Below the pieces are notes generated by a model, which made no database searches, was not told the DNA's origin, and saw only the letters and a program-made list of their open reading frames with translations. DNA of 64,000 bases from Reticulitermes speratus (taxonomy: Eukaryota > Arthropoda > Insecta > Blattodea > Rhinotermitidae), in the NCBI GenBank assembly GCA_021186555.1, contig JAJKFL010000039.1, forward strand, positions 43,839,597 through 43,903,596, read 5' to 3'. Both the position numbers and the translations under genes were made by a program. Positions within the stretch are counted from its first letter, which is position 1. Each line of letters starts with the position of its first letter. Shown one piece after another: positions 55,044 through 64,000 of this stretch.

Positions 55044-55314
55044 GAACTCTTAGCTCCTCCCAGTTATGAAAGTTTCTGTGAATAATCGCGGTCCGAGGTT
55101 CTCCACTTATCCGGGTTAGCACAAACTTATACAAGATGTCTTCCTGACTTGGGTTTATTACTGCGAACGCAGTGTCTACGTTCCCAACTAAAGCTAAAAC
55201 TTCATTCTTATTCTCTTTAAAGGGGGGCACCAATTTCAATGCTTCACCTACACTAATGTATTCCCCAGGGGATTCGGCACCTCGGGAATTAGAACTGGCA
55301 GGTTCGAAAGACAT
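55024..55314 (-). CDS. gag: Retroelement Gag N-terminal part
   Basis: It begins MSFEPASSNSRGAESPGEYI, continues with LKLVPPFKENKNEVLALVGN and VLTRISGEPRTAIIHRNFHN, then WEEL, and should go on into the capsid frame; instead it ends RVLEESVY after a frameshift near 55040. The start at 55314 is the first Met downstream of the leader and a likely true Gag start. Confidence 0.83.
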   Translation of the reverse strand: MSFEPASSNSRGAESPGEYISVGEALKLVPPFKENKNEVLALVGNVDTAFAVINPSQEDILYKFVLTRISGEPRTAIIHRNFHNWEELRVLEESVY

Positions 55315-55693
55315 GGTTAGTTGAGTAAAGACTCACCCATTTTTGATTATTGCAGTGGTGCACCCACGTAGATTCTCGCTGCCCTCGTCTTGGCACCTCG
55401 GCACCTACTCCGTTCGTATCACCACCAATTGCAACCTCGCTCGGCTAGCTGTGGCCCCGCCACTGCTCTGCTGGACTGCTCTCCGGCTGGTTCTCGATAC
55501 GGCGCTGCCTGCGATATGTACGGCGTCACGTTTCGCGGCTCCGCTGCTAGCTTCAAGCTGCGGCTTCCTTCACACCCGTAGTAGGTTCAAGCGCGGCCTC
55601 TTTCACACCCGTAGTAGGTTCAAGCTGCGGCCTCCTTTACACCCGTAGTAGGTTCAAGCTGCGGCCTCCTTCACACCCCACATCTGACACCAG
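55315..55693 (-). promoter_or_regulatory. Leader and primer-binding-like site
   Basis: Just inside the 5' LTR (minus strand) the sequence reads CTGGTGTCAGATGTGGGG (about 55676-55693), the position and TGG start expected for a tRNA primer site; I do not assign the tRNA. The leader then carries three to four copies of a 33-34 bp repeat (ACCCGTAGTAGGTTCAAGCT on the + strand, at 55574, 55607 and 55641). Confidence 0.65.
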
Positions 55694-57032
55694 TGTTGTA
55701 TCCCCGAAAGTTCGGAGAAGGCCGGTGGGGCGTATCGTGGATGTTGCTCCACCGGCATAGGGTTCGTATAGGTTGTGAGGGATGCTTGAAACAAACTCGA
55801 TGTACCAGGTTCCAGGCACTTTAATTGCAATAGGCCGTATTTACATAAAACAGGCCGGGAAGGCCTCGCAGCAACTTATACAGACCGTCTGGATCAACGG
55901 CAGGATCGGGAATCCGCCCTTTCAGGCGTAGAGGTTTTATCAGACAGGTTTGTGTGTGGTCTGTGCGTAGGAGTATTCGTTACTCCTCCACACGTGACTG
56001 TGCGTCTGCAAGGAGTCACACGGTGGCCACCATAGTTCCAGGAAGAATAACAAATAAGCAGTTACAAACATTGGGCAAAGCGAATGCAAAGAGGCGTATG
56101 ATGAGAAAGTACTAATTAGCAAGTGATAAGGTCCGATGATACGGACAAAGTACAGAAGGTACTGCATCAATGCAATGTCGTTGCCTCAGTTACTATAATA
56201 TATATATATATATATAATGTAAGGAACATCCGTAATATAACAGATATATGCAACACCTCCCTCCGTACAAGAAAGTCCATATTACACCTAAAATGGGCTG
56301 GTCTTATGAGTGCTAAAAACAAGATTTTGCTACCCAGGGTCACAGCGACCTTCTAGGTGGATCAGAGTGTGACAGGGGTGGGTGTTTCAAGCGTATACCC
56401 TCGGGCTTATTGCCAAGCTCTCATTACTAGTTCGTATGTGTATATTAACAATGTTTCCAAAACCATGCGCCCCTGCTGGGGTCAGAGCTTGTAGACGAGG
56501 GAGACCTCTTATGATTGGTCAATTACACACATACAAGTTATACGTAATATAAATCACAAAATATTCAAAAAGCATACACAAAAGTAGCATATAAACTATA
56601 ACTAACCAAGTAATAATTTTTCATTCATGTTCCGTAATGTTTTTCTAAATCTAATACTTTTTCTGGTATAATTAAAATCATCAAAATAGAAAATAACCCT
56701 TTTATAGGGAATGTTTAGGGATGGATAACTGAAATTAAATGTTTTCCCTAGCTCTTCGCAACATCCATATGGAAAAGGCATTTAGTTTAGTAAATAACCT
56801 CCTCTTCTAGTTACATTGTTCCAATTCTCTAAAGTCCAACATAAAATAATACGGTCAAGCTTTATCAAAATACAACACTGTTTTGTCCACATCTATGTGC
56901 ACAAAGTTCCTTTGTTCCACTGCAATGGGTATCGATATCACTTTTAGAACGTCAAAATTATCTTTACTCATTGATGGGACTGAAATCACATATCCCAGCA
57001 CTGTATTATGTACATAGATATCGACATCAACA
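55694..57032 (-). repeat. 5' LTR of the retroelement (right side)
   Basis: Length 1339 bp. Starts TGTTGTATCCCCGAAAG and ends GACATCAACA on the + strand. It carries the same env 3' fragment as the other LTR (56855 to about 57030, minus strand) and the same AT run (56198-56216). Its outer edge abuts the 91-bp satellite. Confidence 0.9.
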
Positions 57033-59430
57033 TACTGACAGGGGAAATTGAAGTACTGGGAGAGAAACATTATACAGCGTCGGTGGTAGATGGATGAATG
57101 AGTGTGGAGCATTGGTGGAATGATACTGACAGAGGAAACTGAAGTACTGGGAGAGAAACATTATACAGCGTCTGTGGTAGATGTATGAATGAGTATGGAG
57201 CATTGGTGGAATGATACTGACAGGGGAAACTGAAGTACTGGGAGAGAAACATTATACAGCGTCGGTGGTAGATGGATGAATGAGTGTGGAGCATTGGTGG
57301 AATGATACTGACAGGGGAAACTGAAGTACTGGGAGAGAAACATTATACAGCGTCGGTGGTAGATGTATGAATGAGTATGGAGCATTGATGGTATGATACT
57401 GACAGGGGAAATTGAAGTACTGGGAGAGAAACATTATACAGCGTCGGTGGTAGATGTATGAATGAGTATCGAGCGTTGGTGGAATGATACTGACAGGGGA
57501 AATTGAAGTACTGGGAGAGAAACATTATACAGCGTCGGTGGTAGATGTATGAATGAGTATGGAGCATTTGTGGAATGATACTGACAGGTGAAACTGAAGT
57601 ACTGGGAGAGAAACATTATACAGCGTCTGTGGTAGATGTATGAATGAGTATGGAGCATTGGTGGAATGATACTGACAGGGGAAACTGAAGTACTGGGAGA
57701 GAAACATTATACAGCGTCGGTGGTAGATGTATGAATGAGTATGGAGCATTGGTGGAATGATACTGACAGGGGAAACTGAAGTACTGGGAGAGAAACATTA
57801 TACAGCGTCTGTGGTAGATGTATGAATGAGTATGGAGCATTTGTGGAATGATACTGACAGGTGAAACTGAAGTACTGGGAGAGAAACATTATACAGCGTC
57901 GGTGGTAGATGTATGAATGAGTATGGAGCATTTGTGGAATGATACTGACAGGGTGAAAACTGAAGTACTGGGAGAAAAACATTATACAGCGTCTGTGGTA
58001 GATGTAATGAATGAGTATGGAGCATTGGTGGAATGATACTGACAGGGGAAACTGAAGTACTGGGAGAGAAACATTATACAGCGTCGTGGTAGATGTATGA
58101 ATGAGTTGGAGCATTGGTGGAATGATACTGACAGGGGAAACTGAAGTACTGGGAGAGAAACATTATACAGGTCGGTGGTAGATGTAATGAATGAGTATCG
58201 AGCTTGGTGGAATGATACTGACAGGGGAAATGAAGTACTGGGAGAGAAACATTATACAGCGTCGGTGGTAGATGTATGAATGAGTATGGAGCATTGTGGA
58301 ATGATACTGACAGGGGGAAACTGAAGTACTGGGAGAGAAACATTATACAGCGTCGGTGGTAGATGTATGAATGAGTATGGAGCATTGGTGGAATGATACT
58401 GACAGGGGAAACTGAAGTACTGGGAGAGAAACATTATACAGCATTGGTGGTAGATGTATGAATGAGTATCGAGCGATTGGTGGAATGATACTGACAGGGG
58501 AAATTGAAGTACTGGGAGAGAAACATTATACAGCGTCGGTGGTAGATGTATGAATGAGTATGGAGCATTGTGGAATGATACTGACAGGGAAACTGAAGTA
58601 CTGGGAGAGAAACATTATACAGCGTTGGTGGTAGATGTATGAATGAGTATGGAGCATTGGTGGAATGATACTGACAGGGGAAAACTGAAGTACTGGGAGA
58701 AAACATTATGCAGCGTCTGGTGGTAGATGAATGAATGAGTATGGAGCATTGGTGGAATGATACTGACAGGGGAAACTGAAGTACTGGGAGAGAAACATTA
58801 TACAGCGTCTGTGGTAGATGTATGAATGAGTATGGAGCATTGGTGGAATGATACTGACAGGGGAAAACTGAAGTACTGGGAGAGAAAACATTATCAGCGT
58901 CGGTGGTAGATGATATGAATGAGTATCGAGCGTTGGTGGAATGATACTGACAGGGGAAATGAAGTACTGGGAGAGAAACATTATACAGCGTCTGTGGTAG
59001 ATGTATGAATGAGTATGGAGCATTGGTGGAATGATACTGACAGGGGGAAACTGAAGTACTGGGAGAGAAACATTATACAGTGTCGGTGGTAGATGTATGA
59101 ATGAGTATGGAGCATTGGTGGAATGATACTGACAGGGGAAACTGAAGTACTGGGAGAGAAACATTATACAGCGTTGTGGTAGATGTATGAATGAGTATGG
59201 AGCATTGGTGGAATGATACTGACAGGGGAAACTGAAGTACTGGGAGAGAAACATTATACAGCGTTGGTGGTAGATGTATGAATGAGTATGAGCGTTGGTA
59301 GAATGATACTGAGAGGGGAAATGAAGTACTGGGAGAGAAACATTATACAGCGTCGGTGGTAGATGATGAATGAGTATGGAGCATTGGTGGAATGATACTG
59401 ACAGGGGAAACTGAAGTACTGGGAGAAAAA
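57033..59430. repeat. 91-bp satellite, right block
   Basis: Continues the satellite broken by the LTR element, about 26 copies. Here GCGTCGGTGG and GCGTCTGTGG replace GCGTTGGTGG, and GTATCGAGCGTTGG occurs in some units, so this side belongs to a different sub-family from the left block. Small gaps are common from 57950 on. Confidence 0.95.
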
Positions 59431-59736
59431 CCTGTCAGAGTGCCACTTTGTCCACCACAAATCTCAGATGTCCTGGTCTGGGACTGAGCCCAGGCATCGG
59501 CTACACGAGGACGGTGACTAACGCCACGGCAACATAACTATGACTAAAAATGAAAGAAACAAAACCCAACGCCACAAACTTCAGCACTATACCTGCATTT
59601 ATGGCACTACCAAATTGACCGTAAATTTGCGCTCACAAGTCACGTGTGTTGTCATGAAGGGTTGCGTAGCTCTCAGAGCCGCCATTGAGTGATGTTGCTT
59701 CTGAAACATACGGAAATTGTTATATTACCGACATTG
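59431..59736. other. Unique DNA, no gene recognised
   Basis: About 300 bases between two arrays, slightly GC-richer than average. No frame with recognisable content. Confidence 0.45.
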
Positions 59737-60190
59737 TGTGTCAACTGTCGTTGTGTTCAGACCGCAGGATGTGTGTCAACTGTCGTTGTGTTCAGACCGC
59801 ACGATGTGTGTCAACTGTCGTTGTGTTCCAGACCGCACGATGTGTTGTCAACTGTCGTTGTGTTCATGACCGCACGATTGTTGTCAACTGTCGTTGTGTT
59901 CAGACCGCACGATGTGTGTCAACTGTCGTTGTGTTCAGACCGCACGATGTGTGTCAACTGTCGTTGTGTTCAGACCGCACGATGTGTGTCAACTGTCGTT
60001 GTGTTCAGACCGCACGATGTGTGTCAACTGTCGTTGTGTTCAGACCGCACGATGTGTGTCAACTGTCGTTGTGTTCAGACCGCACGATGTGTGTCAACTG
60101 TCGTTGTGTTCAGACCGTACGATGTGTGTCAACTGTCGTTGTGTTCAGACCGCACGATGTGTGTCAACTGTCGTTGTGTTCAGACCGCAA
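59737..60190. repeat. 35-bp tandem array, about 13 copies
   Basis: Unit GATGTGTGTCAACTGTCGTT GTGTTCAGACCGCAC (35 bp). A few units have an added base. Unrelated to the 35-bp array at 23197. The 124-186 codon frames over it are repeat effects. Confidence 0.93.
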
Positions 60191-60285
60191 TTCCGTCTTC
60201 AGCACACAGCTCGTCAGCTAGTAGTTCAGTGCAAAATTGTCAGTCCTGAGATTATGTATGCAATTTAAACTGTACTTTTACTCTG

Positions 60286-60568
60286 TGGGCCACGATAGCT
60301 CAGTCGGTATAGCGACTCGCTGCGAGCTGGACAGTCCGGGTATCGAATCCCGGTGGGAGCGAGATTTTCAGAACCCGTCCAGACCAGCCTTGGGGCCTAC
60401 CCATCCTCCTATACAATGGGTACCGGTTCATTCCCGGGATAATGAGACCGGGGCGTGGAGTTGGCCACCACCCATATCTAGCGCCGAGGTTAAAGAAAGT
60501 GTAGAGCTATACCTCTACTCCCCCTCTGGGCCTTCATGGCTTGTTCTACGGTGACCTTTACCTTTTAT
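60286..60568 (+). mobile_element. tRNA-derived SINE (family C), best copy
   Basis: The head GGGCCACGATAGCTCAGTCG has an A box (TAGCTCAGTCGG) and CGGGTATCGAATCCCGG as B box. The body has GACCAGCCTTGGGGCCTACC, CATCCTCCTATACAATGGGT, CTAGCGCCGAGGTTAAAG and GAGCTATACCTC, and it ends CCTTTACCTTTTA. No clear target duplication seen. Confidence 0.87.
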
Positions 60569-60762
60569 GTGCTTCCACTGTTGTCAAGGCAAACGAGGCA
60601 GTAAATTCCTATGAAATGTGGGGACAGTTCTACCAGACTGTACGGAGTCACATCACAGAAAACCTCAAGTTCTGGTATTCTTTATTTTGGACCAGCGATG
60701 TTGATGTGGGCGTGAGTGAACTGCGACGTCCTCTTGTGACGTAACTTAAAAACATAAGTTTA

Positions 60763-60962
60763 TCCCTGTTCACGCCGTGAAGGCATATTGAGAAAGCTGA
60801 GGTATAGCTCCACTCGTTCTTAACTCGGAAATAGACGGAGGTTAGTTGCCAGCATCACGCCCCGCCCGCTTTATTCTGGGTAAATAATGGCGGTACTCAT
60901 TGAACTGGAGGCTGGGTGAGACCAAGAGACTGTCTGTACGTTTTGAAGACAAGACGAGTCTC
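60763..60962 (-). mobile_element. SINE family C, headless copy
   Basis: On the minus strand: CAGCCTCCAGTTCAATGAGT, TTAAGAACGAGTGGAGCTAT and CTTCACGGCGTGAACAGGGA correspond to the 3' two-thirds of family C. It borders the 81-bp array. Confidence 0.65.
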
Positions 60963-62650
60963 TTAGCTAGCGGATTGTAACGGCGGACAGTCCGGCGGTA
61001 GCTAGTGACTGTTTGTGTCTGATTAAACTGAACAAAGTCTCATAGAGCTAGCGGATTGTAACGGCGGACAGTGCAGCGGTAGCTAGTGACTGTTTGTGTC
61101 TGACTAAACTGAACAAAGTCTCATAGAGCTAGCGGATTGTAACGGCGGACAGTGCAGCGGTAGCTAGTGACTGTTTGTGTCTGACTAAACTGAACAAAGT
61201 CTCTTAGAGCTAGCGGATTGTAACGGCGGACAGTGCAGCGGTAGCTAGTGACTGTTTGTGATCTGACTAAACTGAACAAAGTCTCATAGAGCTAGCGGAT
61301 TGTAACGGCGGACAGTGCAGCGGTAGCTAGTGACTGTTTGTGTCTGACTAAACTGAACAAAGTCTCATAGAGCTAGCGGATTCTAACGGCGGACAGTGCA
61401 GCGGTAGCTAGTGACTGTTTGTGTCTGACTAAACTGAACAAAGTCTCTTAGAGCTAGCGGATTGTAACGGCGGACAGTGCAGCGGTAGCTAGTGACTGTT
61501 TGTGTCTGACTAAACTGAACAAAGTCTCTTAGAGCTAGCGGATTGTAACGGCGGACAGTGCAGCGGTAGCTAGTGACTGTTTGTGATCTGACTAAACTGA
61601 ACAAAGTCTCATAGAGCTAGCGGATTGTAACGGCGGACAGTGCAGCGGTAGCTAGTGACTGTTTGTGTCTGACGAAACTGAACAAAGTCTCATAGAGCTA
61701 GCGGATTGTAACGGCGGACAGTGCAGCGTAGCTATGATGTTGTGTCTGACTAAACTGAACAAAGTCTCTTAGAGCTAGCGGATTGTACGGGGACGTGCAG
61801 CGTAGTAGTGACTGTTTGTGTCTGACTAAACTGAACAAAGTCTCATAGAGCTAGCGGATTGTAACGGCGGACAGTGCAGCGGTAGCTAGTGACTGTTTGT
61901 GTCTGACTAAACTGAACAAAGTCTCTTAGAGCTAGCGGATTGTAACGGCGGACAGTGCAGCGGTAGCTAGTGACTGTTTGTGTCTGACTAAACTGAACAA
62001 AGTCTCTTAGAGCTAGCGGATTGTAACGGCGGACAGTGCAGCGGTAGCTAGTGACTGTTTGTGTCTGACTAAACTGAACAAAGTCTCTTAGAGCTAGCGG
62101 ATTGTAACGGCGGACAGTGCAGCGGTAGCTAGTGACTGTTTGTGATCTGACTAAACTGAACAAAGTCTCATAGAGCTAGCGGATTGTAACGGCGGACAGT
62201 GCAGCGGTAGCTAGTGACTGTTTGTGTCTGACTAAACTGAACAAAGTCTCATAGAGCTAGCGGATTGTAACGGCGGACAGTGCAGCGGTAGCTAGTGACT
62301 GTTTGTGTCTGACTAAACTGAACAAAGTCTCTTAGAGCTAGCGGATTGTAACGGCGGACAGTGCAGCGGTAGCTAGTGACTGTTTGTGTCTGACTAAACT
62401 GAACAAAGTCTCTTAGAGCTAGCGGATTGTAACGGCGGACAGTGCAGCGGTAGCTAGTGACTGTTTGTGTCTGACTAAACTGAACAAAGTCTCTTAGAGC
62501 TAGCGGATTGTAACGGCGGACAGTGCAGCGGTAGCTAGTGACTGTTTGTGTCTGACTAAACTGAACAAAGTCTCTTAGAGCTAGCGGATTGTAACGGCGG
62601 ACAGTGCAGCGGTAGCTAGTGACTGTTTGTGTCTGACTAAACTGAACAAC
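60957..62650. repeat. 81-bp tandem array, about 21 copies
   Basis: The unit is TCTCATAGAGCTAGCGGATT GTAACGGCGGACAGTGCAGC GGTAGCTAGTGACTGTTTGT GTCTGACTAAACTGAACAAA G (81 bp). CTCATAG/CTCTTAG and TGTGTCT/TGTGATCT are the main variants. Units near 61725-61805 have several missing bases. With 27 codons per unit, minus-strand frames stay open (for example 61843-62163) without coding meaning. Confidence 0.95.
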
Positions 62651-62861
62651 GACTGTTTAAAACAACAACAAAGTGGATTTTGTTGATGTTTTAAACAGTG
62701 ATTTAAAAATGCAGCCTGAAACTAATATAGAACTGTAAACAAAGACATTATAAGGCACAAGACAACAGGCAGACATTCACTTATCCACGGTACTCCTCAG
62801 TCACAAACAGAAATGTTTAATATTTAAGTCATAATACTTAATACTTCAAGGTAGTGAATGG
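62651..62861. other. Short unique stretch with hairpin
   Basis: ACTGTTTAAAAC and GTTTTAAACAGT form 12-bp inverted arms at about 62653-62700. Nothing else recognised. Confidence 0.5.
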
Positions 62862-63190
62862 GACACGCGGTGGCGCAGTTGGTTGAGGCACTGCGCTACA
62901 AGCCGGAAGGTCGCGGGTTCGATTCCCGTTGGTGTCATTGCAATTTTTTATTGACATAATCCTTTCGGTCGCACTATGGCCCTGGGATCGACTCAGCCTC
63001 TAACAGAAATGAGTACCAGGAATATTTCTCGGAAGGTAAAGACGGCCGGTGCTTAGGGCTGACAACCTTACCACCTTCATGTGCCGATTGTCTATAAATC
63101 TGTGAGCCTCAACCTCCTGGAACCCTAAGGGCCTGTCCAGGTCTGTAATGGGATTGCTTTACCTTTACCTTTACCTTTACCTTTACCTTT
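62862..63190 (+). mobile_element. tRNA-derived SINE (family A), best copy
   Basis: Head: GCGGTGGCGCAGTTGGTTGA (A box) and GGTCGCGGGTTCGATTCCCG (B box). The body is as at 10307. The tail is (TTTACC)n at 63158-63190. ACTTCAAGGTAGTGAAT (62843-62859) and ACTTCAGGGGTGTGAAT (63192-63208) look like a worn target duplication, 14 of 17 matching. Confidence 0.9.
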
Positions 63191-63208
63191 AACTTCAGGG
63201 GTGTGAAT

Positions 63209-63414
63209 ACAGACAGAACTGCCTGTGCAACAAAACGTGGAACATCTTAAGTCAAAATATGAGAATGTCTCACAAAATGTAACAAATTTTAATAAAACCG
63301 ACGTGAAACAAGGCGAAGAGACAATTAACTGGTTACCAAAAAAAAAGAACTTCGCTCGTAGTGTCTCGATAAAAACAAAATAATAACAACAACAGTCAAA
63401 GGGAGTATTGAAAT
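63209..63414. other. Unique AT-rich DNA
   Basis: No gene or repeat recognised. Confidence 0.4.
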
Positions 63415-63528
63415 ATGTATACATATATGTATATGTATATATATATATGTATACATATATATATATACATATATATATACATATATGTATATATATATAT
63501 GTATACATATATGTATATATATATGTAA
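63415..63528. repeat. AT/GTAT microsatellite
   Basis: Mixed TA, TATG and TATAC dinucleotide-type repeat of about 110 bases, largely self-complementary. Confidence 0.9.
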
Positions 63529-63659
63529 TACTATTTTATGTTGTGTATATATTTGCAGCCTTCGTGGCTGTATGCCACGTTTGTGTAATATAGCTAGACC
63601 CCACAGTTACAGAATTGTTACTGTCAAAGCTACTGATTGATACAGAACTTAATGCACTG

Positions 63660-63697
63660 CCTGAAGATGGTCGATTGCAGCCGAAACATGTGGCAGG
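63660..63697 (+). other. Hammerhead-like dispersed motif, right-most copy
   Basis: CCTGAAGATGGTCG, ATTGC, AGCCGAAACATGTGGCAGG: a close match to the consensus. A (GTAT)n run follows at about 63757-63787. 63790-64000 shows no gene. Confidence 0.55.
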
Positions 63698-64000
63698 AAT
63701 ATCGGCAACAAAAAGTTGTACGTACAGCTGTGCTGACTGAACGTGTGTTTATGTACGTTTGTATGTATGTATGTATGTATGTATGTGTGTTGGTGCTCAG
63801 TAGAGCGCTTTGTGTGATTAACTGCTTGAAGTCCAGGGCTCAGTAGCAAACAGTGCAACATTGCTTGCTTGTCTGTTAGTTACGGACAGCTGCGTTGGAC
63901 GGAATGTTAAAATGTTTGTTACTTTACCTTCTACGGGACGACCTCGGCAAAATTAGAACTGAAGACTAAGGTTAACCTGAATTATATTTAAAGGCTCAGC

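Larger units (their letters stand above)
48995..57032 (-). mobile_element. LTR retroelement (Ty3/gypsy type with env remnant), 8.0 kb
   Basis: Inserted in the 91-bp satellite: the unit breaks at GGAATGATAC (48994) and resumes with TACTGACAGG (57033), so 3-4 bases (TAC or ATAC) are duplicated. Ends are TGTTG ... CAACA. Read on the minus strand the order is 5' LTR (55694-57032), primer-binding-like site, leader, gag, protease, RT, RNase H, integrase, env remnant, 3' LTR (48995-50330). The LTRs differ at about 25-30 places by eye, near 2%. Frameshifts break gag, the gag-pro and pro-RT joins, RT and env, so this copy looks inactive; some breaks could be consensus errors. Env-like sequence places it near insect errantiviruses or endogenous retroviruses. 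Confidence 0.93.

Noticed and set aside
59685..60268. Three overlapping frames of 124-186 codons rich in Cys and Val
   Set aside because: They follow the 35-bp array at 59737.
62862..62935. tRNA gene at the SINE heads (also 10307, 13127, 30466, 60286)
   Set aside because: A and B boxes are present but the cloverleaf is incomplete and each is fused to a SINE body.

Overview
This is eukaryotic nuclear DNA, almost certainly from an insect. My best guess is Blattodea (cockroach or termite). That guess rests on my recollection of the LINE and SINE types present, not on a search. Introns have GT/AG borders, and the window is full of tRNA-headed SINEs, LINE 3' ends, mariner, hAT, piggyBac and pogo-type short elements, one LTR retroelement and many tandem arrays.

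The only host gene I can support is the 3' end of nicotinamide nucleotide transhydrogenase (NNT), + strand. Six exons lie between 7906 and 16910 and all splice phases agree. They encode the last membrane helices of the beta part and the whole NADP(H)-binding domain III. Everything left of 7906 would be intron or upstream DNA. The introns are crowded with short transposons.

Layout: 1-7.9 kb, a small 40-bp array, a deleted mariner, a 2.7-kb 26-bp array, SINEs and a 27-bp array. 7.9-16.9 kb, NNT. 16.9-23.2 kb, intergenic DNA with a pogo-like MITE expanded into an 89-bp repeat, a deleted mariner, SINEs and LINE ends. 23.2-42.4 kb, one array after another (units 35, 5, 66, 26, 90, 34, 114, 25, 94, 20 and 49 bp), with palindromic elements at 31.5-32.5 kb. 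42.7-43.5 kb, a Tigger-like MITE and a GC-richer unique stretch. 43.5-59.4 kb, a 91-bp satellite split by an 8.0-kb LTR retroelement (minus strand: broken gag, protease, RT, RNase H, integrase and an env remnant). 59.4-64 kb, a 35-bp array, SINEs, an 81-bp array and microsatellites.

Tandem arrays cover roughly 40% of the window and their units look unrelated to one another. Long open frames inside arrays are by-products of repetition, not genes. The most unusual signal is a short motif (CTGANGATGG, a small hairpin, then CCGAAACATGT) that recurs at ten or more separate places on both strands, often between long inverted arms. It resembles a hammerhead-ribozyme core but does not match it perfectly. 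About 2.6 kb of the 91-bp satellite (45.63-48.25 kb) looks like poor consensus sequence rather than biology.
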